A stretch of DNA of 64,000 nucleotides from Symsagittifera roscoffensis (lineage: Eukaryota > Xenacoelomorpha > Acoela > Convolutidae), in the NCBI RefSeq assembly GCF_963678635.1, contig NC_087062.1, positions 74,514,349 through 74,578,348 on the forward strand, read 5' to 3'. Within the stretch, counting starts at the first letter, position 1. Each line of letters opens with the position of its first letter. Shown here piece after piece: positions 12,127 to 23,378 of the stretch. A model generated the notes under the pieces. It did not search any database and was not told where the DNA came from. It saw only the letters and a list, made by a program, of their open reading frames with translations. Both the position numbers and the translations under genes were made by a program.

Positions 12127-12863
12127 TACAGTGCTGATTTAAATTATCCGGACAAAACGAACAAAACTTGAACTTTCAAACGCGTTTTTCTCAAATTGGG
12201 TTAAGATTAGACAAAAATTGAAGAGAACAAAAGTTGCTTAGAATTTCACCAGAATTAATATGGTGCCATTTTTTCTCCGAAATTCTTAACAAACATTTTA
12301 CCCCAAAAATGGATCATTTTGGCTTTTTTCAATTAATCAAGAAATACGCTGAAACTACCTGCTTAATTGATAAGAAAATTATATCGCAGGAAGCCTCTTA
12401 CGCAGTTCAACAAAATTTAAGAAGGGTTAAATCTCCAAAAACCAGTATAAGAGAAAAAATTTTCACTTGATATTCATTAAATGTGATTTTTACTATATAA
12501 AACCCAGAATCTCTGTTTAAAAAAAAATTTTAAACAATTTGCGCAAATTTTTGGACATTTAACCCTGCTTCAACTTTGTTGAACTGCGTAAGAGGCTTCC
12601 TGTGATATAACTTTCTCATCAATTAACCAAGTAGTTTCGGCGTAATTCTTGACTAATTGAAAAAAGCCAAAATGACCCATTTTTGGTGTAAAATGTTCGT
12701 TAAGAATTCCGGAGAAAAAATGGCACCATATTAGTTCTGGTGAAATTCTAAGCAACTTTTGTTCTCTTCACTTTTTGTCTAATCTTAACCCAATTTGAGA
12801 AAAACGCGTTTGAAAGTTCAAGTTTTGTTCGTTTTGTCCTGATAATTTAAATCAGCACTGTTA
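12127..12863. mobile_element. Tc1/mariner-like foldback element with ~305-bp arms
   Basis: The left arm (12129-12432) and right arm (12557-12860) are near-perfect inverted copies around a 124-bp spacer. The ends read CAGTGCTGATTTAAATTATC then GGACAAAACGAACAAAA, the style of Tc1/mariner termini (CAGTGCTG...GGACAAAA). The left flank is TA. The right end is followed by TTA, so a TA target duplication is likely but imperfect by one base. The small matching frames on opposite strands (12234-12470 plus, 12570-12755 minus) are just the arms read both ways. No transposase, hence a non-autonomous, MITE-like copy. Confidence 0.82.
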
Positions 12864-13654
12864 GATGATGTATATATTGAACTATAATCTTTTTACCCTG
12901 TTTAATTGAGCTAACTTCATACAACAGCTTGTTAATTAAAGTGGGGTTAGTTACAAAAAGTATTTCAACTTCAGTGCCAGCACATTACTTTTTCATGTTG
13001 GTTGCTTTCTAATCTGGGTCTACTAAACGAAGACGCATTTCATCTTCATGAATGCCACTTTGTCTTATCTTGCGGTCAATCAATAAGGCTATCGATTTTG
13101 TCTGCCACTTTGATTCATATCGATTGCCTGGTCTACTTGTTTAAGAAACAATTCATCGAGATTTTAGAACGCAAAGTTTAAAGTACACTGGCAAAATCAA
13201 TTTTGTGTTTTTTATAACGTGTTTTTTTTACGGTCTTGATTAGTATTTGGAGACAGCAAACAAGATTAATCAAATACTGTGCAAAATTTTCTTTAAAAAT
13301 GGAGTAGTTTTTCTCACATTTTCGGCTATTCGAATAATCCAGAATTCATGAAAAAAAAATGATCAGCAATCATTTTTGGTTAAACTCTCGGTATAACTCG
13401 GGTGTTTGTGTAAAACTGGCCTAATTTATGTGCGTTTTTAGAAGTTTGCCTAAGATAACGAATAAGCGCTAGTTATTCATGCGCGGCGAATTTTTCCGCA
13501 ATGTTTTTTTTTCAAATTACGGTAAGCTAATTGAACACATTCATTCCCTGCTACTCTAGTTAATAGTACTCGAGATAAGTAAAAACCAACCTAAGTCTCG
13601 TATTCCAAAACCTACAGCTTTCCAATAACTTTTCCCTTTTTTAGAAATCAATCA
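12864..13654. other. No gene seen
   Basis: Anonymous AT-rich DNA with short frames only. 13380-13500 may hold eroded GACTGCTCG-family sequence leading into the fragment at 13655, but this is not clear. Confidence 0.5.
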
Positions 13655-13712
13655 AGACAGTTGAAGGCAGTCGGAATATTCAAGGCTTTGCCTTTATACG
13701 GTAAATCTTGTC
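13655..13712 (-). repeat. GACTGCTCG-family end fragment
   Basis: GGCAGTCGGAATATTCAAGG then CTTTGCC and TACGGTAAATCTTGT match the hairpin end of the dispersed family seen at 30200-30255, in reverse orientation. The body of the element is not recognisable upstream, so this is a fragment or heavily eroded copy. Confidence 0.6.
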
Positions 13713-14024
13713 TGGTTTTCAAAATCTTTTTTTTTTGCGGATTTTTTTTTGCCTTTTTTTGATTTTTGATTTTTAAACAATTGCACTAGCTTAAAATGTA
13801 GTAAAAAGGAAGTTTTTTTTTGCAAAATTCAGAGTAAACAGACTTGAAAATTTCATCCTAGTTCGAAATTGTTTAATAGATTGAATTTGAATACTTCTGA
13901 TTACTCTAGTTTTTGTTAAATTTTTTATTTGATTAACAAGTAGAAAATCTTCCACGCATAAAAGCACGTTTCAGAAAAAGCCACGTACAATTCAGAAAAA
14001 GCAGACAACGATTACCAATAAACG
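13713..14024. other. No gene seen
   Basis: T-rich anonymous sequence with runs of eight to ten T. Confidence 0.5.
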
Positions 14025-14493
14025 AGACTGCTCGTATCAGTCTGGAAACCTGGATGATCTGACTGCCTTTTAAGGTATATGAAAATGTTTTGCTTAATAT
14101 AAGATACATTTTGAAAAAAAATGAAGGTTATTTTTTTTGAACAAGCTTTCACCCTCGCGCAATGTTAAGCACAAAAAGATAAATTTCGCAACTAGTTACG
14201 AGTTATGATGATCAATTAACATTCCACAATTTTATTCCGACTGACTTTGAGCCCAGTGATTTTGATGGTTACGCTATGCGTTTGTAAAATTTGCTAAAAA
14301 GCGTGCAAAAACTATCTCAAATTGGCAAAATTGCCAATTGTCAAACCAAATGCATATGTTTTCAAATTAAAGCTTGAAACATCCTTTTTAGTTGGTATAA
14401 AAGGTCCTGTCACGAGATAACTTATAGTTCAGTTTTTCGATTAAGTAAACCGCGAGCACAAAGACTCCGTCATTTTGTCGGAAAATCGGAACA
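14025..14493 (+). mobile_element. GACTGCTCG-family repeat copy
   Basis: Begins AGACTGCTCGTATCAG, followed by a small hairpin and GACTGCCTTTTAAGG. It ends CGCGAGCACAAAGACTCCGT then CATTTTGTCGGAAAATCGGA. Interior landmarks of the family are present in order: a CGCAATGTTAAGCACAAA segment and a CTCAAATTGGCAAAATTGCC segment. No protein is encoded. Family class unresolved. Confidence 0.72.
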
Positions 14494-16189
14494 AACATGG
14501 CACAATATACAACTAACAGTCGCAGAAAAAACATTGACGCGCAAGAAATGCAAGAAATTTAGATTCAAGTTTAACTACATCAAACTCGAGCAAAATGATT
14601 TTATTGATAAATTAAACAATAAATTTTTCAAAATCGATTATACCCGGGCAGACCATCCTACAAAAAATTTCCCTATCTTAGAGCTTCTTATAAGTTTTGT
14701 AAGAATTTTCTGCTATCTTTCAAATTTCTTTGACGAAAAGTCCCAAGGTAGCAACTTTTTCCCAAAATTCAAAAACTGCAAAAAAAAACTTTGAATGTCT
14801 GTCTATACTCTATTAACAGATAAAAATCAATTCTGGAAAGTTTTTTTTTCAGTTTTAAGCCTGTAAAATTTTAAGATACTATTTATAATGAATGCATTGC
14901 AAACAAAAAATTTCGAAACGAAAAATTTGAATTCTTTCCGATGAATCTAGTTTTATCTAGAATTTTTTTCCGATGAAATTTTCAGTTATCAGCAAAATAC
15001 TAACCCTATAAATTTAATGGGTTTATCAAAAAAACTCATGTGCAAGTAAGCTACGAGAAGAACTCTTAAACTGGCTATAAAAAATTTAAAAAAATAAACA
15101 TTCAAATTAATAAAGGAAATATTTTGTAGGAAAATTTCCTATCTTACAACTTTTTTTTATCAAGAACTCACTATTTTACAACCTTCTTTTAAGAAAAAGT
15201 TCCAATCTTCCAACATTCTTAGAGCTTTTTGTATCTTGTTAACTGTTTTTCTTCCCGTTGCATGTATTATGTTCGACAACCATTTCTGTATAAACTATGC
15301 ATTTCAAAAATGTCACCAAATAATTGGGTTTTCATTTTCGAGTATTTCTTTTACCCCTATTTATATAATACATAGTTCCATACATAAGGACTTTTAAATA
15401 AATATATTATCTGAAACTTTTTTTAAAGCACTGAAAATGTGGCAGCCAAAATTGAATTTTTGAAAAACGAATTAAGTGAAGAAATTATTAACAAGAACCA
15501 AAAACGAAATTGGTAAGTTAAGAACGCTTTGTTTTCTGCGCTTACACTTAGCCTGGGAAAAAACTTGCGCAAAAACCATAGTTTCGCTAGGCTAGATTGT
15601 TACGCCTAGGAGTTGAAAAGGCGAAAAAGTTAGGCTAGTTTCATTTACTGCAAGTTGAACCCAGCAAAATTTATAATTCTCCCAACGCTTGTCAAAATTT
15701 CCTTTGGCGCATGTCACTGCTCACCAGTTTAATGAAACCGTTTAAAATGGCTACCACTGATGCAATTAAACTATAAAACCTGAAGCCGAAAAACAATAAA
15801 CCTTTATTCAAACCAATCAACCATTTATTTGAACTGAATACAGCCAAGCTAACCAACATCAGAAGCATTTTTTGTCTGAGATGTTTTTTGCTATCTGTCT
15901 GTGTAATAAAATTTGTGCTCCTGGAAATGACCAAGTGACAATTTTATGAGCCTCGCTTAAATAACTCCTTCTCAAGGTTATTTTATGCCGGTGAATTTTT
16001 TTTACTGCTCCGAGAGAAGGTTATTTTATCCAAGATAACTGAAGATTGCCTTATCTGCACCTAATGCTTTCAATTTCAGTTCAAAAATGTCTCCTGTCTG
16101 TTTGAACAGACCACTTTTTGATTTATTGCAGTCGTACAACGTAAACATACATAAAACAGCGAGTTTGCTGCAAAAATAATTGTAAAAAT
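14494..16189. other. No gene seen; local degenerate repeats
   Basis: A plus frame at 14534-14794 is lysine/asparagine/phenylalanine-rich, as expected of AT-rich DNA, and has no domain. 15131-15225 has about three loose ~35-40-bp units beginning CCTATCTTACAACTT or a variant; a similar phrase is at 14683. Nothing else supported. Confidence 0.5.
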
Positions 16190-16197
16190 ATGTGGAA

Positions 16198-17700
16198 TAC
16201 GCTATTAGAACAAGCTTTAGAGTTAAATTTGACTATTTTAACCACTTTGATCAATACCTGAATTGTTCTTTTGATTGCGATTTTCAAGTCGCTGCTGGAA
16301 AGAAAAGTTTCCGCCCTATCAGACTATCAAGGTGTTTTCTTCAACAATTTTTTTGAAAATGAATAGATGTATGGAAGAAAAATTTTTGTTCAGACTAAAA
16401 CTTCAAACATTGAGACAAAAAAGAAATTGGGTTAGACTTGAGTTTTTCATTAATTACAGGCTTACTCGAAGAACTCAATCAATACAATAGTCACTAGATG
16501 AAATCGCAGAAAATTTAAACAAAACAGTATCATTGAACGTAATAGATCGAAATTAGAAAACGTAAAACAGAAGGTGAACTGCGTAAACTGAAGGTGAAAA
16601 AATTATGTTGCAAAAAAGTGATTTCTAAAACAGTACTTAAAAACAAGGATATAAAGAATTTGTCAGATAATTTTCCATAAAAAAACTGTAGAAAAAATTT
16701 AGATATATCAACTGTTAGTTTTTTTAATTCAAAGCCAAGCAGTCAAGAAATAAGTCAAACATTTTGTTTTCTCTAGCAAAAAAACTTTTTGGCCCAAGTT
16801 TCAAAAGAAAAAATAAAACCATTCGAATTGAAAGATTTGATCAAGGAAATTGGAAAAAACTAGCAGAAGACATGCTTAGATTTTGAAACAAAAAACTTTA
16901 GATTGTCATTGAAAAATTAATGATTTATAGACCAACAGTTGCACAGTGAAACAGAGCCCAAGATGTTAAATTAGCATGCGACATGTTAGTTTTGAATACA
17001 ATTGAGTGTGGTGTTGCTCAAGGTTCAGTTTGGGCTTTAAAAAGCACAGCGGAACGCTAGTTGGAGGGTTGTCTCACAGACGACAAGAGAGAAACGAAAG
17101 ATCGATTCAACGTTTTCTTATAAGATCAAATTACTTATCAGTATCTTCAAAAACTCGAAATTTCAGTTAGGTTGCTTTAGGAACCAATAGCTTTTGCTCT
17201 AATTGAGCCCTGTTGTAAGAATGAAACAAGAGTTTCCTAATTCCAGTTTACCTTTACAAATACTGTAGATTAGAAAATCAGAGGTGATGGAAAATTAATA
17301 TATCAATCGAATTTCGAAGAAACAGAGAAATTTAGCTCAAACAAAATTTCACCATGTCCCAAATAATGACTATAAATTTGGAAACAATTAAAAATTATAT
17401 TTTTAATTTTGAACCATTTTCTGGACGCCTAATTTTGATAATCATGAAAAACTTCTTCACAGGTGAAAATCAACTTCTCCTTTGCAGGTTCATTTGATAA
17501 AGCTTAAGAATTGATCAAGATATAAACATTTTATGCTGTGAAGTACAGATGACAATTTCAGCAACAAAAAATTATCGTAATAAAGTTATGAACTTTTTAT
17601 AAGAATAAGTTTTAGAGTTAGTTTTGACTATTTGAACCTCAATGCAAACCACTTTGACCAGTACCTGAATTGTTTTTTTTTTTGCGATTCTTGATTTCCT
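16198..17700 (+). pseudogene. Possible decayed retroelement body between old direct repeats
   Basis: 16198-16300 and 17590-17700 share a diverged direct repeat (TTTAGAGTTAR then TTTGACTATTT, then CCACTTTGA and ACCTGAATTGTT). Between them, two plus frames show coding-like peptides broken by stops. One covers 16561-16908 (RKTEGELRKLKVKK, later KPFELKDLIKEIGKN). The other covers about 16776-17250 (RIERFDQGNWKKLAEDML, later DVKLACDMLVLNTIECG). Stop density over the whole block is close to chance for this composition, so the case is weak. It could be an eroded LTR-flanked element. No domain is recognised. Confidence 0.2.
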
Positions 17701-17859
17701 GTCTAAGTACTTTCCCTGAAACATCACAAACTTCTCTGTCCCAATAATACCAACTTTTAACAAAAAAGGTTTTTGGTACAAAAAGAGAAACCTTAGCTTG
17801 ATGCTTTTTTAAATGCGACTGAAAATTAAACTGTCCATTTACCAAAACAAAATATCTAG

Positions 17860-18059
17860 NNNNNNNNNNNNNNNNNNNNNNNNNNNNNNNNNNNNNNNNN
17901 NNNNNNNNNNNNNNNNNNNNNNNNNNNNNNNNNNNNNNNNNNNNNNNNNNNNNNNNNNNNNNNNNNNNNNNNNNNNNNNNNNNNNNNNNNNNNNNNNNNN
18001 NNNNNNNNNNNNNNNNNNNNNNNNNNNNNNNNNNNNNNNNNNNNNNNNNNNNNNNNNNN
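17860..18059. other. Assembly gap (200 N)
   Basis: Exactly 200 N, a conventional placeholder for an unknown gap size. The right side resumes about a dozen bases before a GACTGCTCG-family copy, so repeat collapse probably caused the break. Confidence 0.99.
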
Positions 18060-18072
18060 GTTCAAGGTAACC

Positions 18073-18537
18073 AAACTGCTCGTATTAGGATAAAACTCTA
18101 AATGCTGCAACTGTTTTCTAAGCTCCATGGAGCAGTGTTTGCCTTACAAAAATGGTAAAAATTTTCAAAAAAAAAACTAAATTTTTTTCTTAAAACCATC
18201 CCCAATATGCTATGTAGAGTGCCAAACTATTTTTTTTCCATACAGCAAAGTTTTGAATAGATCATGCCTGATTTCTACTTGGGACGACTTTTAAGACGGT
18301 TTAATTTTCAGCTCACCCTTTAATAGGCAATCACAATTAGCGATCTTAAAAACCCCAGAATTTTACGAAAAATGATCGCAGGTGAAATATCTTTTTAATC
18401 TTGAACTCAAGACAACAATTATTTTCTGATGATAGGAAAAAAACCCGGCAAAATTTTCCAATTAAAAACTCGATGTGTCTGGACTAAAAAACCCGAGCAC
18501 AAATACTCCATCACTTTCTTCGAAAGTCGGATCAATA
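18073..18537 (+). mobile_element. GACTGCTCG-family repeat copy next to the gap
   Basis: Starts AACTGCTCGTATTAGGATAA, with CTCCATGGAGCAGTG inside the 5' end. It ends CCCGAGCACAAATACTCCAT then CACTTTCTTCGAAAGTCGG. The interior AGGTGAAATATCTTTTTAAT and a CTTGAACTCAAGACAA line match the copies at 29.4 and 29.9 kb. No coding capacity. Confidence 0.75.
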
Positions 18538-18547
18538 ACAAATCTGT

Positions 18548-19767
18548 TAGGCAGGTCTACCAAAAATCATAAAGCATAAAAATCAATCATTTTTTGGCAA
18601 AATTGATGCTTCTAAATTTGAGTCAAGTGGCGGTTCTTTAAAGCATAGCACAGTTTGAAAAATTTTTCTACCAGAGAACAGACAGTAAGCGTTTGTTTTG
18701 CAATTGGACTTAAAACTTTAATATTTTCTTTAAATTGTACTAATGATTTCGACTTCCGATTCGCTTAAGATGGTTTTTTCATTCAGAATTGCTTACTAGA
18801 GAGATTAACCAAGTGATCTATCTCCGTTATCCCAGCGGGAAGAGGGGCGGGGCACCGCCATACCAATCGCGGGGCACCGCCATACCAACCGCCATACCAA
18901 TCGGGGAGCGGTGGTGAAGTGGTTACGTCTCCGCCTCTCAATCGAAAGGTCGATGTTCGAGGCCCACCATGATCCGTGCTCGTTGCTTGAGGGTGAAGCA
19001 ACATTACCCAGCCCAGAAAAATAACCAAAAAAATTACATGTAGTTCTTAAACAGGGCACAGCAGCGGTTCGCCGTGATGAGCTGTACAGCTCTTGTGTTG
19101 GTCCTTTCCCCCGTGGATAAATGGTCTTAATAGTATCCTAATAGTAATCCGACTCTGCAGTCGGGACCAGTTAAACGGAAGTTGGAACTTTTAGAGCTTT
19201 GCCTGGTATACCAGCAGTTTTGCTTTTGGACACTGAAAAAGTTGGTATATGTTTGTGTTATATGTTGGTCTTACAGCTGTTAAGGAATCTCAAGTATCTT
19301 TTAGGCCGGTCCTACCAAAAATCATAAGCATAAAAATCGATCATTTTTTTGGCGAAATTGATGCTTCTAAATTTGAGTCAAGTGGCGGTTCTCTAAAGCA
19401 TGCCACAGTTTGAAGGAAATTTTCTACCAGAGAATAGACAGTAAGCGTTTGTTTTGCTATTGGATTGAAAATTTTAAAATTTTCTTTAAATTGTACCAAT
19501 GATTTCGACTTCCGATTCGCTTAGGATGGTGTTTTCATTCAGAGTTGCTTAGTAGAGAAATTAACCAAGTGATCTATCTCCGTTATCCCAGCGGGAAGAG
19601 GGGCGGGGCACCGCCATACCAATCCGACTCTGCAGTCGGGACCAGTTAAACGGCAGTTGGAACTTTTAGAGCTTTGCCTGTACGAGCAGTTTTGCTTTTG
19701 GACTGAAATAGTTGGTATATGTTTTGTTATATGTTGGTCTTACAGCTGTTAACGAATCTCAAGTATT
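18548..19767 (+). repeat. Tandem duplication of a ~465-bp unit, first copy interrupted
   Basis: Copy A (18548-19298) and copy B (19302-19767) align end to end: GGCAGGTCTACCAAAAATCA or its variant at the start, GTGATCTATCTCCGTTATCC in the middle, TTACAGCTGTTAA then GAATCTCAAGTAT at the end. Copy A carries about 280 extra bases at 18869-19148, which B lacks, so B is the natural empty site. No coding frame survives across either copy. Confidence 0.9.
18869..19148 (+). mobile_element. tRNA-derived SINE inserted in copy A
   Basis: Absent from copy B, which reads straight through CCGCCATACCAATCCGACTC. The head has a pol III A box, TGGTGAAGTGG (about 18911), and a B box, TGTTCGAGGCC (about 18954), the spacing of a tRNA-Ser/Leu-like promoter. 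A body with a GAGCTGTACAGCTC palindrome follows. The tail is TAATAGTATCCTAATAGTAA, a short ATAGTA-type repeat. The first ~35 bases repeat the host phrase CACCGCCATACCAA three times, so the exact 5' boundary and any target duplication are uncertain. SINE family not assigned. Confidence 0.78.
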
Positions 19768-21750
19768 GATAAAAATAATTGAAGCAACATAGAATTGACT
19801 CATAAAAAGCATAGTTATGCTACAAGCGAGTTCCTAAATTAATAAATTATAATTTTTTTAAAAATTAGAATTAGTAAGTTATGCTAGGATAAATAAGAAC
19901 TCATTCCTCGATTAAGTTTTTTTTAATTTGATCTTCTCCACTGTGCTTCACATTTTTGATCAATATTTGAGATTTCTTGACAGCTGTAAGACAACAGACA
20001 ATAAACTTAATTTAAAATACATATCAATATTTCGAATTTTGCTTTTTTTTTCATTTCTTTTAAAGATAAGAAAAACGTTCTTTCAAAAAGTAGCCGAGAA
20101 ATTGCCTCCCGATAAATCGACTAGTGAAAAAAAGTTGTCAAGAAAAGTTTGATTGGCAAGCGCTGTTTAGAAAAAGGATATTAAAATCAGTAAAAAGATC
20201 ACAACGGAGACAAAGCTCATTTCCGTATCATCAGTTTAACACCCACCCCCCTCCTCATGGGTAAATAGTAGTGAATCTCCATCCCTATAAAAGACTAAAA
20301 CAACTACTTATCGTTACAAATCTTGAACCCAACAACCAAACCTCTTCTTTTCTATAGGGGAGGGGCTTATAAGGAAAATCTCGCGAGAAATTGAGTTCAG
20401 AAATATCTGACTTTTAGACTAAGCTGACTTTAATGAATGTTTCCTCGATGTCGCCTGAGAACTGTAATCAATCTTCTGAAACGGTCAGCTATGAATGGCT
20501 TTGCACTGAGTAGACTTATTCAGAAATCGTCGCCGTAAATTCTCAACCTGCGTCACCACAAAATTTGTCTTCCGTGAAATTTTCCTTTTGACTACTTCAC
20601 CACTATAACTGTAGCAGCAAATGTGCTATTAATTAGAAAAGCATCTCCGGAACATTGACTGGTTTGTCACCTAGGAACTTATGTTGCTTGATGAAACCAA
20701 AACGAGCCTTTAAAAAGTGAAGGGGAAGGCAACTTCACAGCCCAAAGTAATTAGCTTCCCCTTTACAAACCAATTGGACTAATATAAGTTTGTGACGTAA
20801 GAGTATTTTTAACGATCACTTTTGATAGGTTCGCCTAGCTTCACCTATTCTTGTTTGTCATTCGATTGATTAATTCCATTGAGTTAAATTCGTTTCTAAA
20901 ATTACAGTAAGATCCAATTTCTTAAGGCTTTTTTGTGTTTTAAAAAATAATTGAATCTCAGTTTCAAATGCGGCCCTGAAATAATTACTGCAACTGCTGT
21001 CTATAACAATCAAAATGTCAAACAAGTTTTGATTGATGACTTGGTGATTGAGCGAAGTAGTTTCTAACCTAAAGCAATTTGAGGAGACAAAGATCTTACT
21101 GTCAGAGGCGATAGGAAGTTGTCAAAAATTTACGACTCTGACACCTTTATTAACAAGAGACTTTGTCACCATCGTAAATCGTGAGTGGGTGGTGGAAAAG
21201 CAATTGTCCGGAGGGCAAAAAAACTGATTTGAGAGGGCGAAAATTTGCTTATCACTTATAATTGGAAAACTTAAAATCTATTAAAGCAAAGCTATAGAAT
21301 ATATAAAGTACACTGGTAAGTTATGATATTTGTTTACATTGTAGTTCAGTGTACCGCCTAACATGGCTGTCCTAAATTGTATCATAGCGAAGCTCAATTA
21401 GCTCGTACGCCAATAGTTTGTGCTATTGTTTCATTAACCCGCGTCGTTAAAAATGGTAAGAAGCGAAGCAACAGAGAAAACGCTAGATTAAAGCCGATTA
21501 ACGGTTGTCTTTTTCTTTTGTTGCTCAATAGTTTTTGTTCAGGTTGCGATGGATTTTTAAGAAAGAATGGAGGAGATTAAGAATGAGCAACAAGGGCTGA
21601 TTAGCATGCGATAATTGCTTTAAATTGGTGTTTATTGAAAAAAAAACACAAAATAGTCTAAATTTTCAAGGAAAATTTTATTACGGAAAAACAAATTTCA
21701 CTTTGGCCTAAAATTAGATTCAATTTTGTGCACTCCATTTCAATTTTGAA
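19768..21750. other. No gene seen
   Basis: Anonymous sequence. Frames at 19928-20152 and 21377-21580 are short and without domains. 20720-20765 contains a small imperfect inverted pair, AAGGGGAAGG and CTTCCCCTTT. 20240-20256 is C-rich. No RNA gene recognised. Confidence 0.5.
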
Positions 21751-22030
21751 AAGGACTGCTCGTATCAGGGCAAAGCTCTGGGTGTTCCGTGCTTTTTAAT
21801 GTCTATGGAGCAGTAATAACATGAAAAATTTAAATGTTATAAAATGAAGTTAAAAAATTTCTTTAAAGCATGTTCTTCAAAAAATAGCGAAACTGAAACA
21901 AAAAAAAATTTAAAAAATGGCAAAAAACTCAAAGATTTTTTTGAAATCTTCTTCGCACTTCCCACACGCTATGTTAAATACAAATTTTTACATTTCGCAT
22001 AAAGGAAATTTCTAATTATCTCAAACTAGA
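21751..22030 (+). mobile_element. GACTGCTCG-family copy, truncated at its 3' end
   Basis: Opens GGACTGCTCGTATCAGGGCA then AAGCTCTGGGTGTTCCG, close to the family consensus, then TCTATGGAGCAGTAATAACA. The family landmark CACACGCTATGTTAAATACA is present at about 21965. The end with GAGCACAAAT is missing and the sequence passes into the D1 repeat. Confidence 0.72.
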
Positions 22031-22202
22031 TCAAAATTATTTTTTTTTGTTAAATTAAATAAAAAAAACGACTGATATCCTATTCAATTCAGAGAATTAT
22101 GTTAGTTCTTCAGTTTTGATGGCCCACGTGGCAACTCTTTGAGAGCAACGGTGCCATATAGTTTAGATTGATTCTCGTCTGTGTTGTTGCTGTAGTAAAA
22201 CA
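22024..22202 (+). repeat. Dispersed direct repeat D1
   Basis: ACTGATATCCTATTCAATTC then AGAGAATTATG, GATGGCCCACGTGGCAA and GATTGATTCTCGTCTGTG recur nearly unchanged at 23118-23297 (D2), about 1.09 kb downstream in the same orientation. Similarity fades into T-rich sequence on the left and ends after a TGCTGTAGTAA phrase on the right. The two copies could be LTR-like ends or a plain duplication. Confidence 0.85.
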
Positions 22203-22256
22203 GGTGGAGTTCACGTTGATTAATTTTTCCCCCGCTCGATGGCAAAAAAACTTGAA

Positions 22257-22306
22257 GGGCGGGGGGAGCAAACTGTAAACTAGGTGGGGGAGGGTGGGTG
22301 TGGTGG
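22257..22306 (+). other. G-rich tract with G-quadruplex potential
   Basis: Runs of G occur as GGGCGGGGGG at 22257, then GGTGGGGGAGGGTGGG from about 22283. Five runs of three or more G lie within 50 bases on the plus strand. No gene is attached, so a regulatory role cannot be argued from this window. Confidence 0.6.
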
Positions 22307-23117
22307 TAAACTTTTTAAAACATCGGATCACTTCGGTTGAACGTAATTTAATTTTTACGTGTTTTGCTTTATATGACTGTAAAAATGACAAAAAATTTAT
22401 CTTAAAATTTGCAAAAATTTCTGCAAAAATAATTGACTTTAGTTTTAAAAACAAAAAAAATATCAATTATAATAGATTATAAAAGTTTTTTTTATTGATA
22501 GCCTTCATTGAAATGCAAACAATTTCTGAGCCTGATTAACTTTCTGTATGAAAATCTGTCTCAAACTGTTCGTTAAAAACTAGAAATTGTCGAATGATCA
22601 ATTATACGTGGGATCAATTATATAAAATTTTTGTCGGTTGAGTATTATGATAACATTGAAGAGAAGCGGCATTACTGCATCTTGCTTTGCCTTAATATTA
22701 ATCTAATGAAATTAATGAGACTCAAGTTTTAAAAGCTAATACAGGTGGGGTTCACGTTTTTGGTGTTTTTTTTGCAAACATTTTCAAAGCATTTGCAAAT
22801 TTTTTGTAGCTAAAAAAACTGGGCAACAGAGCACTCCAAAAACTCATATATAGTCCCATTTGTCCTCTTCTTTATTTGTGTAGTCACAATTAAAGGTTGA
22901 TCAAAATTTGGACCAGTTCAACTCAAACTTGCGAAATGTGTTTGGCAGATATGAAATTTTATCATATTTTTGGGAAAACCTGAAGGGTTGTTTGATAAGT
23001 AATGCTTTTGTGAAATAAGACCGAATTGGATCCCTATTGGCTGTGGTTTTTCATTTTTTAAAAAAAAGAAGAAATCAGATGCCCCGTAACCCCCGTTGCC
23101 CCCATTCTCGCCAAATA
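22307..23117. other. No gene seen
   Basis: Anonymous interval between D1 and D2. CAGGTGGRGTTCACGTT occurs at 22201 and 22742, a second small shared phrase. No long frame and no polymerase-like peptide, which argues against an intact element between the two D copies. Confidence 0.5.
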
Positions 23118-23297
23118 ACAGAACTGGATTAAAACTACTTTTTTGTTGGATTAAAAAACTACTGATATCCTATTCAATTCAGAGAATTATGCTAGTTCTT
23201 CAGTTTTGATGGCCCACGTGGCAAACTCTTTGAGAGCAACGGTGCCATATAATTTAGATTGATTCTCGTCTGTGTTTTTGCTGTAGTAATACACGTG
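23118..23297 (+). repeat. Dispersed direct repeat D2
   Basis: Second copy of D1 (22024-22202), with a handful of substitutions and one extra A in CGTGGCAAACTC. Followed after ~80 bases by another GACTGCTCG-family copy. Confidence 0.85.
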
Positions 23298-23378
23298 TAT
23301 CTGCTTTTACAGAGCAATCAAACTTTTCTAGTTTTTCTTGCAGTCACTCCTTAGAGATCCAAACCATGTTATAACAGG

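Noticed and set aside
12234-12755. Two near-identical small proteins on opposite strands
   Set aside because: They are the two arms of the 12.1-12.9 kb inverted repeat read in each direction.
14534-14794. 86-codon Lys/Asn/Phe-rich plus frame as a gene
   Set aside because: Composition is that of random AT-rich DNA, and it starts just after a dispersed repeat.
16275-17370. A ~300-codon gene under a code with TAA/TAG as Gln
   Set aside because: Reading TAA/TAG as Gln joins long stretches, but in-frame stops number about 21 in ~309 codons, near chance for this composition. TGA stops also occur, and no other locus shows the pattern.
22110-22466. 118-codon minus frame as a gene
   Set aside because: It runs through the D1 repeat, the G-rich tract and A/T-rich sequence, and is not open in the D2 copy.
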